Assembly (NCBI GenBank): GCA_036389795.1
Contig: DASVWD010000099.1
Location: 1 to 64,000 of the forward strand
Direction of reading: 5' to 3'
Source of the DNA: Longimicrobium sp.
GTDB lineage: Bacteria; Gemmatimonadota; Gemmatimonadetes; Longimicrobiales; Longimicrobiaceae
Length of the DNA stretch: 64,000 nucleotides
Position numbers and translations under genes: made by a program. The notes beneath the pieces were generated by a model. The model saw only the letters and a program-made list of their open reading frames with translations, ran no database searches and was not told where the DNA came from. Each line of letters opens with the position of its first letter. Position 1 is the stretch's first letter. Shown here piece after piece: positions 27,981 to 36,265 of the stretch.

Positions 27981-28065
27981 TACTTTCGCACTTTCGCACT
28001 TTCGCACTTTCGCACTTTCGCACTCACGCACTCACGCACTCACGCACTCACGCACTCACGCACTT
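27981..28065. repeat. octamer tandem array (C4)
   Basis: About five units of CACTTTCG are followed by about five units of CACTCACG, almost without variation, in 85 bp. The array ends ten bases before the acyl-CoA synthetase ATG and replaces a normal ribosome-binding region. It is the most regular of the six tracts. Confidence 0.9.
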
Positions 28066-28074
28066 CCGTCCTAC

Positions 28075-30198
28075 ATGCTCGACTCGCTCTTCCGCCCGAA
28101 GTCCATCGCCGTGATCGGCGCGTCGCGAACGCCGAACACCATCGGCTACCAGATCCTGGACAACCTGCTGCGGCACGGCTACACGGGCGCCGTCTACCCC
28201 GTGAACCCGAACGCCGCCGCCATCCACTCCATCCGCGCCTACGCGAGCGTCGAGGCCATCCCCGACGAGGTGGAGATGGCCGTCATCGTGGTCCCCAAGC
28301 ACCTGGTCGTCGGCGCGGCGGAGGCGTGCGGGCGCAAGGGGGTGAAGGCGCTCGTGGTGATCTCCGCGGGCTTCAAGGAAGTGGGCGGATCGGGGATCGA
28401 GCGCGAGCAGGCGCTGGTGGCGGTGGTGCGCCGCTACGGGATGCGCCTGGTCGGCCCCAACTGCATGGGGGTGCTGAACACGGCGCCCGACCGGTCGATG
28501 AACGCCACCTTCGCGCCCACCATGCCGCCGGCCGGCCCCGTCTCCTTCATGAGCCAGAGCGGGGCGATGGGCGTCACCATCCTGGACTACGCGGCGGAGT
28601 ACGGGATCGGGATCTCGCAGTTCGTCTCGGTCGGCAACAAGCCCGACGTCTCGGGCAACGACCTGATCGAGTACTGGGCGGCCGACGAGCGCACCCGCGT
28701 GATCCTGATGTACCTGGAGAACTTCGGGAACCCGCGCAAGTTCACCCAGCTGGCGCGCGAGATCACGAAGCGTAAGCCGATCATCGCCGTGAAGAGCGGC
28801 CGCTCGGTGGCCGGGGCGCGCGCCGCCTCGTCGCACACGGGCGCGCTGGCGGGCACCGACCTGGCCACCGACGCGCTGCTGCGCCAGTGCGGCGTGCTGC
28901 GCGCCGACACGGTGGAGGAGATGTTCGACCTGGCGATGGCGTTCTCGCACCAGCCGATCCCGCGCGGCAACCGGGTGGCCATCGTCACCAACGCCGGGGG
29001 ACCGGGGATCATCATCGCCGACGCGTGCGAGGCGCAGGGGCTGGTGGTCACGGAACTCGCCGAGGCCACGCGGGCGATGCTGGCAGCGCACTTCCCCGAG
29101 GAGGCGTCGCTCTCCAACCCGGTGGACATGATCGCCTCGGCCACGCCGCAGAGCTACCGCGTGGCCGTCGAAGCAGTCCTCGCCGACCCCAACGTCGACG
29201 CGGTGATCGCCACCTTCGTCCCGCCGCTGGGCATACGGCAGGAGGACGTGGCCGAGGCGATCGTGCAGGTGGCCGCCGGGCAGAAGGAGAAGCCTGTGCT
29301 GGCGGTGCTGATGGGGCGCGAGGGACTGCCGCAGGGGCTGGCGGAGCTGAACGCGGCGGGGATCCCCGGCTACCGCTTCCCCGAGTCGGCGGTGCGCGCG
29401 CTGGGGGCGATGTACCGCTACCGGCGCTGGACGGAGCGGCCGGTGGGCACAGTGCGGACGTTCGAGGTGGACCGTGCGGCCGTGGCGGAGATCATCGACG
29501 GGGCGCGCGCGGAGGGGCGCGAGAAGCTGGCGGAGGCGGAGGTGATGCGGGTGCTGGAGGCGTACGGCATCCCCGTGGCCCCGTACCGCGTGGCGCGCTC
29601 GCTGGACGAGGCGCTGCAGGCGGCGGACGGCGTGGGCTGGCCGGTGGTGCTCAAGGTCCTCTCGCCCAGGATCGTGCATAAGAGCGACGTGGGCGGCGTG
29701 GTGGTGGGCGTGGAGGACGCCGACGAGCTGCGGCGGGCGTGGGAGCGGGTGGCGGTGGAGGCGCCGCGGCGGGCGGGGATCGGGGCGGAGGAGGTGGACG
29801 GGGTCCTGGTGCAGAAGATGGTGGGCGGGGGGAAGGAGACGATCATCGGGATGACGGGCGACCCGCAGTTCGGGCCGGTGCTGATGTTCGGGCTGGGGGG
29901 GATCTACGTGGAGGCGCTGGGCGACGTGGTGTTCCGCGTGCAGCCGGTGACGGACGTGGACGCGCGGGAGATGATCGGCGCCATCCGCGGTGCGCGGCTG
30001 CTCAAGGGGGTGCGCGGCGAGCCGCCCGTGGACCTGGACGCGCTCCAGGAGATGGTCCAGCGCGTCTCGCAGCTGGTGGGCGACCACGAGGCGATCCGCG
30101 AGCTGGACGTAAACCCGTGGCTCGCCTTCCCCGAGGGCGGCGTGGCGGTGGACGGGCGGATCATGGTACGGCTGGGGCCACCCGCGGCGCGTCCGTAG
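28075..30198 (+). CDS. acetate--CoA ligase (ADP-forming) family protein
   Basis: 707-residue NDP-forming acyl-CoA synthetase with alpha and beta parts fused. The CoA-binding Rossmann domain starts LFRPKSIAVIGASRTPNTIG. The ligase domain carries the phospho-His motif SSHTGALAGTD (near residue 245). An ATP-grasp_5 domain occupies residues ~480-700 (WPVVLKVLSPRIVHKSDVGG; ELDVNPW). It interconverts acyl-CoA, ADP and phosphate with acid, CoA and ATP. No acetyltransferase domain is attached. Substrate is unknown. The start is the first ATG after the tandem array; no Shine-Dalgarno sequence is visible. Confidence 0.9.
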   Translation: MLDSLFRPKSIAVIGASRTPNTIGYQILDNLLRHGYTGAVYPVNPNAAAIHSIRAYASVEAIPDEVEMAVIVVPKHLVVGAAEACGRKGVKALVVISAGFKEVGGSGIEREQALVAVVRRYGMRLVGPNCMGVLNTAPDRSMNATFAPTMPPAGPVSFMSQSGAMGVTILDYAAEYGIGISQFVSVGNKPDVSGNDLIEYWAADERTRVILMYLENFGNPRKFTQLAREITKRKPIIAVKSGRSVAGARAASSHTGALAGTDLATDALLRQCGVLRADTVEEMFDLAMAFSHQPIPRGNRVAIVTNAGGPGIIIADACEAQGLVVTELAEATRAMLAAHFPEEASLSNPVDMIASATPQSYRVAVEAVLADPNVDAVIATFVPPLGIRQEDVAEAIVQVAAGQKEKPVLAVLMGREGLPQGLAELNAAGIPGYRFPESAVRALGAMYRYRRWTERPVGTVRTFEVDRAAVAEIIDGARAEGREKLAEAEVMRVLEAYGIPVAPYRVARSLDEALQAADGVGWPVVLKVLSPRIVHKSDVGGVVVGVEDADELRRAWERVAVEAPRRAGIGAEEVDGVLVQKMVGGGKETIIGMTGDPQFGPVLMFGLGGIYVEALGDVVFRVQPVTDVDAREMIGAIRGARLLKGVRGEPPVDLDALQEMVQRVSQLVGDHEAIRELDVNPWLAFPEGGVAVDGRIMVRLGPPAARP

Positions 30199-30460
30199 GG
30201 TCGAGGCATGCCTCGACCTCCCCGACGGCGCAGCCGCCGGGGACCCTCTCCCCCGCGCGTCCCCGGTCGTTCGTTCCTCACGACCAGGGGCCGCGCTCCC
30301 CTCTCCCAGACTGCGGGAGAGGGGAAACACCTCGGCGCTGCGCGCGACTGACCCGAGCGAAAATGGGGTGCGCGGTTGAAGCCTCGCGGGGTTTGCGAGG
30401 CTTTCCGTAGTTCCAGCGGGTGTCTTCAGGCACTCGCGACCCGGCGCTGCGCGCGACCGA

Positions 30461-30612
30461 AGTTGCATGAGGGATGCGCGCCCGGAGGGCCGGGACGCCG
30501 CCGCCACACGGGGTATCGTGGCGGCGGTGGCCCGGCGCGGTTGGGCACGGTCGTATCGTGCCCTACCGCGCGCGCAGCCCGGCCCGGAGCGCAGCGGAGG
30601 GACATGCCCGAA
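30461..30612 (+). repeat. ~150-bp structured intergenic element (copy A2)
   Basis: The conserved left end is GAGGGATGCGCGCCCGGAGG. Hairpin 1 at 30498-30527 (CCGCCGCCAC/GTGGCGGCGG, loop ACGGGGTATC) is followed by hairpin 2 at 30543-30563 (GGGCACG/CGTGCCC, loop GTCGTAT). The right end is CGCGCGCAGCCCGGCCCGGA to ATGCCCGAA. A degenerate GTGCGAA tract follows. It lies 110 bp before the AAA protein start, within a 525-bp gap that otherwise holds GTAGGGTCGAGG and GAAGCCTCGCGG repeat pieces. Confidence 0.85.
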
Positions 30613-30723
30613 CCGCGGTGCGAAGCGCGAGGTGCGAAGTGCGAAGATGACAGCAGGGAGGTGATGCGATACTGTTCATCCGCGGCGACCGATACCCGAT
30701 CCTCCCCTCCCTCCCCAAGCAGC

Positions 30724-32136
30724 ATGACCATCGAGCGCAGCCCGGCCCGCTACGCGGAGCGCATCTTCGACGCCGTGGACGACGCGGCGGAGCGCGGCTT
30801 CTGGAAGAAGCAGGACGACCGCTACGCCGACCTCACCCGGCACGTGCTGGGGCTCCTGGGCTCGCTCATCGGCGCGGACGGGGCCTCGGGGGCCGACGAG
30901 GTGGCGTACGTGATGGAGATGGCGCGCCCCTTCCAGCCCAACGAGCCCACCCACGACGAGACGGTGAAGGTGATCCGCGACGCCACCCGCCGCTTCGAGC
31001 TGGCCCGCACGCCCGACTACTTCCGCGCCATCGTGGCCGCCGACCTGGCCGCCAAGACGCGCGCGGCGGGCGACGTGCTCTGGTGCCTGCGCGAGCTGGG
31101 GCTGGGCGTCATCGCCGTCGACAAGACCAGCCACCCGCAGGAGATCGAGCTGCTCACCAGCCACCTGGCGGTGCTGCGCGGCTTCGCGGAGGCGCAGGGG
31201 GTGAAGGTGGCCTGGACCGACCACCCCGGCGGCCTGGCGGCGGACGCGGCGCGGGCGGCTTCGGGCGCGGCGGGGGTCACGCCCGAGCCCGACGTGGCCA
31301 CCCTCGACCAGCTGATGGAGCGGCTGAACGCCCTCGTCGGGCTCGAGCGGGTGAAGAAGGAGGTGGAGACGCTCACCAACGTGATCCGCGTGCGCCGCAT
31401 GCGCACCGAGCGGGGGCTCCCGGTGCCGCCGATGTCGCTGCACATGGTGTTCATGGGGAACCCGGGGACGGGGAAGACCACGGTGGCGCGCATCCTGGCC
31501 GAGATCTTCCGCGCGCTGGGGGTGCTCTCGCGCGGGCACCTGGTGGAGGTGGACCGCTCGGGGATGGTGGCGGGCTACGTGGGGCAGACGGCCATCAAGG
31601 TGCGCGAGGTGGTGGAGCGGGCGCTCGGCGGGGTGCTGTTCATCGACGAGGCGTACGCGCTGACCACCAACCGCGGCTCGGAGGACTTCGGCTACGAGGC
31701 GGTGGACTCGCTGGTGAAGCTGATGGAGGACCACCGCGACGACCTGGTGGTGATCGTGGCCGGCTACCCGGAGCCGATGCGCGAGTTCGTCGGCAGCAAC
31801 CCCGGGCTGGAGAGCCGCTTCAACCGCTACATCGAGTTCGAGGACTACACGCCGGAGCAGCTGCGCGCCATCTTCGACAAGCTGTGCCGGGAGAGCGGGT
31901 ACACGCTGGACCCCGAGGCGTCGGGCTACGCGGACAAGCTGTTCGCGGAGATGCACGAGAACCGCGGCGAGAACTTCGCCAACGGCCGCGAGGTGCGGAA
32001 CCTGTTCGAGAACGCCGTGGCCCAGCACGCCAACCGCGTCGCGGGGATGGACCAGCCCACGGACGAGGTGCTCTGCACCCTGCGGATGCAGGACCTGGGA
32101 CTCGCGGCCGAGCAGATCAGCGACGAGCCGGTGTGA
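30724..32136 (+). CDS. CbxX/CfqX-type AAA+ ATPase with helical N-terminal domain
   Basis: 470 residues. The N-terminal 170 residues are helical and resemble a TerB-like fold (VLGLLGSLIGADGASGADE; VIAVDKTSHPQEIELLTSHL). The AAA domain has Walker A FMGNPGTGKTTVAR (near residue 243), Walker B GVLFIDEAYAL and the GYPEPMREF loop typical of CbbX and type VII EccA ATPases. The family remodels protein complexes, for example as Rubisco activase, but no Rubisco or secretion genes are nearby. Its client is unknown. A start 20 codons upstream is possible. Confidence 0.82.
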   Translation: MTIERSPARYAERIFDAVDDAAERGFWKKQDDRYADLTRHVLGLLGSLIGADGASGADEVAYVMEMARPFQPNEPTHDETVKVIRDATRRFELARTPDYFRAIVAADLAAKTRAAGDVLWCLRELGLGVIAVDKTSHPQEIELLTSHLAVLRGFAEAQGVKVAWTDHPGGLAADAARAASGAAGVTPEPDVATLDQLMERLNALVGLERVKKEVETLTNVIRVRRMRTERGLPVPPMSLHMVFMGNPGTGKTTVARILAEIFRALGVLSRGHLVEVDRSGMVAGYVGQTAIKVREVVERALGGVLFIDEAYALTTNRGSEDFGYEAVDSLVKLMEDHRDDLVVIVAGYPEPMREFVGSNPGLESRFNRYIEFEDYTPEQLRAIFDKLCRESGYTLDPEASGYADKLFAEMHENRGENFANGREVRNLFENAVAQHANRVAGMDQPTDEVLCTLRMQDLGLAAEQISDEPV

Positions 32137-32349
32137 GGCCTCTTCCCGCTTCGATCACCCGTGCGCGGGGTGCCAAAGGCGGGTGAACCCGCGGCAACAA
32201 CGGCGAGAAGCCTGCCTTCGCAGGCTGGTTCGGCGCGAGGACCGGCCTCGGCGCGGAATGCATGGACCGCATCATCTAGCCTCGACGGCGCCGCCCTTGT
32301 ATGTTGGCGGCCGGCAACCGCGAATCACCCCGAACCGGCCGACTGCGCG

Positions 32350-32472
32350 ATGGGCAAGCTCTTCTTCCACATGGGCGTCTTCGCCGTGGTGACGTTCCTG
32401 GTCTACCTGGCGTGCCTCTTCTTCATCCGCTACGAGGAGCGGCGCGAGCAGCGGCACGGACCGCGGGTCTGA
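32350..32472 (+). CDS. small single-span membrane protein
   Basis: 40 residues: MGKLFFHMGVFAVVTFLVYL forms most of a transmembrane helix to about residue 27. A basic, hydrophilic tail (RYEERREQRHGPRV) follows. No Cys or enzyme motif is present. It probably lies in the inner membrane with the charged tail in the cytoplasm. A strong terminator follows, and the upstream gap holds a CAACAACGGCGAGAAGCC repeat piece. The hydrophobic start, clean length and downstream terminator support a real small gene. Confidence 0.55.
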   Translation: MGKLFFHMGVFAVVTFLVYLACLFFIRYEERREQRHGPRV

Positions 32473-32500
32473 GGCGGCCGCATCGCTCGGCGGCGGCAAG

Positions 32501-32541
32501 ACGCGACGCCCGCGGGAGATCCCGCGGGCGTCGCGCGTTTT
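32501..32541. terminator. terminator between convergent genes
   Basis: ACGCGACGCCCGCGGGA pairs with TCCCGCGGGCGTCGCGCGT, a stem of about 17 bp with a tiny loop followed by TTTT on the plus strand. It serves the small membrane protein and possibly the convergent secreted protein. Confidence 0.75.
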
Positions 32542-32552
32542 CTTCCGCTCCC

Positions 32553-33425
32553 TTACTTCGCCTCCCACTCGATCCGCGTCTCCCGGTCTCCCGCGATCCT
32601 CCGCACGTCCTTCATCAGGTAGCCCGACCTCCGCGCGTCCGCCGCCATGAGCGCAGGCTGGAGGCGCGGCGGAACGGGGACCAGCACGCCGACCTGCACC
32701 ATCCGGCCGCGGCAGATCTCCACGGAGTGCGAGAGGCTGAAGCGGATGGCGAGCTGCCCGTTTTCGACGTGGTGCAGCGCGAAGTCGCTGGGGAAGCTCT
32801 CGCCCACGGAGTACGAGCACTCCATGCCCTGCTCGTCGTCGTCGGGGGTGGCGACGAAGGTGCCCTGGTATTTCAGGGTGTCCACCAGCGCGGCGAGCGA
32901 GCGGGCGGTGCGGACGTCCACCGAGTCCATGACGCCGCGGATCAACCGGTCGGCGGTGAGGGCGCGCAGCAGCGGCGCCTCGGGGACCAACTCGGTGATG
33001 CGGACGGGATGGGGCCTGGCGGGCGTGCTGCGCGCGAGGTCGTACGAGACGAAGCCGCGGCCCGAGATCGGGTGGGCGCCGCCGCAGTCGCAGTACCAGT
33101 ACTGCTCCAGGCTGACGATCGACCCCACCACGGAGAGCAGCCGGTACGTCACCATCTCCTCGCGGATCGGCGGATCGTCGTCTCCCGTCCGGCCGGCGCG
33201 CTCCGCGTCGAACGCCTGCTTGAGCGAGAACACCAGCCGCCCGTCGCCCACCCGCCGCGCGGAGACGTCGCTCGTGTCCCAGGTGATGTCGAAGCCGCCC
33301 GAACGCCCGCGCCAGATCACCTGCGCGCCGGCGGCGGCGTGCGCGGCGGGCACCAGGGCGAGCGCGAGCGCCAGCGGGCGCAGGGCGCGGGACGGCCGGA
33401 GACGCGGCAGTCGAGGGAGCGGCAT
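32553..33425 (-). CDS. secreted hypothetical protein
   Basis: 290 residues with a signal peptide (LALALALVPAAHAAAGAQ). The mature part is beta-rich. It carries a paired-Cys segment YWYCDCGGAHPISGRGFVSYD and further single Cys (MECSYS, VEICRGR) that could form disulfides. There is an internal WEAK C-terminus and no catalytic motif. It has no neighbours on its strand. I do not recognise the family; periplasmic or extracellular location is inferred from the signal peptide. Confidence 0.55.
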   Translation of the reverse strand: MPLPRLPRLRPSRALRPLALALALVPAAHAAAGAQVIWRGRSGGFDITWDTSDVSARRVGDGRLVFSLKQAFDAERAGRTGDDDPPIREEMVTYRLLSVVGSIVSLEQYWYCDCGGAHPISGRGFVSYDLARSTPARPHPVRITELVPEAPLLRALTADRLIRGVMDSVDVRTARSLAALVDTLKYQGTFVATPDDDEQGMECSYSVGESFPSDFALHHVENGQLAIRFSLSHSVEICRGRMVQVGVLVPVPPRLQPALMAADARRSGYLMKDVRRIAGDRETRIEWEAK

Positions 33426-33620
33426 CGTCGGATCGGCGGCGGGTGGGTGGCGCGGTCAGGGAGCACGAGAGCGCGTCCGGATGATACTGCTACGGGGATG
33501 GTCGAGACAACGAAATCATCCTCGCCCCTCCTTTCCCCGGTATCCGACGCGCGGCCTGCGGCGTGCGTGTACCCTCTCCCGATCACCGGGACGGTGGAAC
33601 GACGCGCTCGGGAGGGACCG

Positions 33621-33923
33621 ATGAGGGAGAACGTCGGCGGCGCGGACCGCAAGATGAGGATGGTGGTGGGGCCGGGGCTGCTGGTGCTGGGCTACGCGGC
33701 GCTGGGAGGCAATCGCGGCCGCCTCCCCGGCCTGCTGGCGATGGTGGCCGGGGTGCTCGTAACGGAGACGGCGATCACCAAGGTGTGCCCGCTCAACGAG
33801 GCGCTCGGGATCGACACCGCGCGCATGGACTTCGGCGACGCGCTGCCGCCGCGGAGGCACGTGCGCAAGCCGGAGCTGGACTTCGACACGGCGGGCACGT
33901 GGTCGGGCGGCGGGAGGTGGTAG
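33621..33923 (+). CDS. DUF2892-like small membrane protein
   Basis: 100-residue protein. Starting NVGGADRKMRMVVGPGLLVL, it matches the YgaP-type DUF2892 membrane module: two short hydrophobic helices around LLVLGYAALGG and LPGLLAMVAGVLVTETAITK, then a CPLNEALGI motif near residue 59. The C-terminal 35 residues are hydrophilic and atypical. It is an inner-membrane protein, often paired with rhodanese domains elsewhere but not here. Confidence 0.75.
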   Translation: MRENVGGADRKMRMVVGPGLLVLGYAALGGNRGRLPGLLAMVAGVLVTETAITKVCPLNEALGIDTARMDFGDALPPRRHVRKPELDFDTAGTWSGGGRW

Positions 33924-34043
33924 GAAAAACTGGGTGACTTCCGGCCCGCTTCGATCGGCTTCGGCGCGGCCGCGGTCAGCCCCCCTCCCCGACCCTCCCC
34001 CCGCTGCGCGGTGGGAGGGAGAACTTCGTCCCGCAACGCAGTT

Positions 34044-34071
34044 GAAGCCTCACGCAGTTCTGTGAGGCTTC
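34044..34071. terminator. GAAGCCTCACG hairpin between convergent genes
   Basis: GAAGCCTCAC and GTGAGGCTTC form a 10-bp stem between the DUF2892 gene and rlmN, which converge. It belongs to the dispersed family that also includes 30370-30410, so it may be a repeat acting as a terminator. Confidence 0.45.
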
Positions 34072-34123
34072 CCGCGGTTGTTGCCGCGCCTTCAGGCGCC
34101 CGTAACCCCAGCCGACCCTCGCG

Positions 34124-35221
34124 CTAGATCGACCCCATCTGCACCGGCTTGCGTCCCTGCGTGGCCTCGGCGCGGAGCTGCCCGCAGGCGGCGGCGATGT
34201 CGCTGCCGCGGCTCTCGCGCACGGCGGCCGCGATCCCCCGCGCCTCCAACCGCTCCACCCAGTGGGTGAGCCGCGCCCGCTTCGACGGCTTCCAGTCGGT
34301 CCCCGGGATCGGGTTGAAGGGGATCAGGTTCACGAACGCCTTGAACTCGCCCACCACGTCGGCCAGCTCGTCCACCAGCTCCGGGGCGTCCGTCACCCCG
34401 TCGATCATCACGTACTCGAAGGTGATCCGCTTCCCCCCCGCCTCGTCGAACTTCCTGAGCGCGTCGAGCAGCTCGGGGAGCGGATACTTCTTCTCCAGCG
34501 GGATCAGCTTCTGGCGCAGCTCGTGGTTGGGGGCGTGCAGCGACACCGCCAGCCGGTACTGCTCGGGCATCTCCGCCATGCGCAGGATCCCCGGCACCAC
34601 GCCCACGGTGGAGACCGTGATCCGCCGCGCGCCCACCCCGTAGGCGCGGTTCAGGATCGCGAGCGTGGGGAAGACCGCCCTGGGGTTCATCAGCGGCTCG
34701 CCCATCCCCATGAACACGATGTTGGTGATCTCGCCGTAGCCGTTCTCGGCGGCCCAGCGGCGCGCCTGGCGGTACTGGGCCACGATCTCGCCCGCGGTGA
34801 GCTGGCGCCGGTACCCCGCCCACCCCGTCGCGCAGAAGGTGCACGCCATCGCGCACCCCGCCTGCGAGCTGATGCAGAGGGTGAGGCGCGACGGCGTGGG
34901 GATCAGCACCGACTCGATCAGCTCGCCGTCCGGCAGGCGCCAGAGGTGCTTGGCCGTGCCGTCCACCGAGCGCGAGAGCTTGGCGGTGCCCGGCGAGGCC
35001 AGCGTGAACGCCTCCTTGAGCGCGTCGCGCTCGGCCTTCGGCAGGTCGCTCATCTCGTCGAACGAGAGCGCCAGCCGCTCGTGCAGCCACTTCACCACCT
35101 GCTGCGCCCGGTACGCCGGCTGCCCCCGCGCGGCGAAGTGGTCGCGCAGCACGGCCGCGGCCTCCTCGGGGAGGAGCCCCACCAGGTCCGGCTGGATCGC
35201 GGCGGCGACGGCGACGGTCAT
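34124..35221 (-). CDS. rlmN: dual-specificity RNA methyltransferase RlmN
   Basis: 365-residue radical SAM enzyme. The cluster motif is CAMACTFCATG (CxxxCxxC) near residue 129. FMGMGEPLMNP and the C-terminal PVQMGSI are typical. Two further Cys needed for the methyl-Cys mechanism are expected, and one is seen near the end (IAAACGQLRAEA). It methylates C2 of A2503 in 23S rRNA and A37 of some tRNAs. It is divergent from the EIIA-VanZ-aspS set. Confidence 0.95.
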   Translation of the reverse strand: MTVAVAAAIQPDLVGLLPEEAAAVLRDHFAARGQPAYRAQQVVKWLHERLALSFDEMSDLPKAERDALKEAFTLASPGTAKLSRSVDGTAKHLWRLPDGELIESVLIPTPSRLTLCISSQAGCAMACTFCATGWAGYRRQLTAGEIVAQYRQARRWAAENGYGEITNIVFMGMGEPLMNPRAVFPTLAILNRAYGVGARRITVSTVGVVPGILRMAEMPEQYRLAVSLHAPNHELRQKLIPLEKKYPLPELLDALRKFDEAGGKRITFEYVMIDGVTDAPELVDELADVVGEFKAFVNLIPFNPIPGTDWKPSKRARLTHWVERLEARGIAAAVRESRGSDIAAACGQLRAEATQGRKPVQMGSI

Positions 35222-35420
35222 CGGGCGTTCGGCTTGCGTGTCGGTTCGAATCGTGTGCTCGGGCGAAGGAACGGCCTTGATTCACCGGGCCCCGGCGCTT
35301 GTTCCCGGGCGTGCTTGATGCGGCACAGGGCGGGCGTTAGCTTTGCAAGGTCCGCACCGGCCACGCCTCAAAGCGTGGCCTGCCAGTTTCTGGAAGCCGA
35401 AGGGAGATCGAGGCCGTCCC

Positions 35421-35879
35421 GTGCTGCTGAGCGAGCTGCTGACCCCGGAGCGGGTGCGGGTCCCCCTGGAGGCGCGCACCAAGGACGCCGTCCTGGAGGA
35501 GCTGGTCGGCGTGCTGCGCGACACGGGCGCCGTGGGGAGCGCGGACGACGTGCTGCAGGCCGTCCGCCAGCGCGAGGAGGTGCTCTCCACTGGCATCGGC
35601 AGCGGCGTGGCGATCCCGCACGGCAAGGCGGCCGCCGCGACCGGCCTGGCCATGGCGGCCGGCGTCACCCCCCAGCCGATCGACTTCGACGCGCTCGACG
35701 GGCAGCCGGTGCGCCTCTTCTTCCTCCTGGTGGGCCCCGAGAGCGCCGCGGGGGCGCACGTGAAGGCGCTCTCGCGCATCGCGCGCCTGGTGCGCAGGGA
35801 CAGCGTGCGCGAGCGGCTGGCGGCGGCGGGCTCGCCGGAGGAGTTCGTGGGCCTCCTCTCCGAGGCCGAGAGCTCGTGA
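35421..35879 (+). CDS. PTS EIIA type-2 (fructose/nitrogen-type) domain protein
   Basis: 152-residue single EIIA domain. The phosphorylated His is in the motif GSGVAIPHGKAAA (near residue 59). VLSTGIGSG precedes it and FFLLVGPESAAG follows, as in FruA-IIA and PtsN. The start is GTG, since the frame upstream is not conserved-like. No EIIB/EIIC permease is near, so it is probably regulatory (PtsN-like) rather than a sugar transporter part. Its stop overlaps the next gene's GTG (GTGA). Confidence 0.85.
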   Translation: MLLSELLTPERVRVPLEARTKDAVLEELVGVLRDTGAVGSADDVLQAVRQREEVLSTGIGSGVAIPHGKAAAATGLAMAAGVTPQPIDFDALDGQPVRLFFLLVGPESAAGAHVKALSRIARLVRRDSVRERLAAAGSPEEFVGLLSEAESS

Positions 35880-36265
35880 GGCGCGCCCTGGCCCCCTGGG
35901 CGCCGCCGCTGCTGTGGGCGGCGGCGATCTTCTTCCTCTCCTCCCGGCACAGCGTCCCGGGTCCCGAACTCCCCGGCTTCGACAAGGCGGCGCACTTCTG
36001 CGCCTACGCCCTGGGCGGCTTCCTGCTGGCCCGCGCGGCCGCCGCCACCGGCCTGGCCCCCGCCTGGGCGGTGGCGCTCGGCTGGCTGTACGGCATCTCC
36101 GACGAGGTGCACCAGGCGTTCGTCCCCGGTCGCTCCGTGGAGCTGGCCGACTGGGTGGCCGACGCGCTGGGCGTGGCGGCCGGCCTCTACCTCTACACCG
36201 TCTGGCAGGCGCGGCGGAAGGAACGCGAATCCCTGTCGCCCCGCGCCGAGCCCCTGCAGCCATGA
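35876..36265 (+). CDS. VanZ family membrane protein
   Basis: 129 residues with three or four transmembrane helices. The VanZ signature is visible: FFLSSRHSVPGPELPGFDKA, AHFCAYALGGFLLA and DEVHQAFVPGRSVELADWV. The GTG start overlaps the EIIA stop, and its TGA overlaps the aspS ATG, giving a coupled three-gene set. VanZ proteins occur in envelope-related contexts and one is linked with low-level teicoplanin resistance, but most have no known role. Confidence 0.82.
   Translation: MRRALAPWAPPLLWAAAIFFLSSRHSVPGPELPGFDKAAHFCAYALGGFLLARAAAATGLAPAWAVALGWLYGISDEVHQAFVPGRSVELADWVADALGVAAGLYLYTVWQARRKERESLSPRAEPLQP

Noticed and set aside
27981-28065. CRISPR-like repetition
   Set aside because: Units are only 8 bp and directly adjacent, with no spacers of 25-45 bp and no cas genes.
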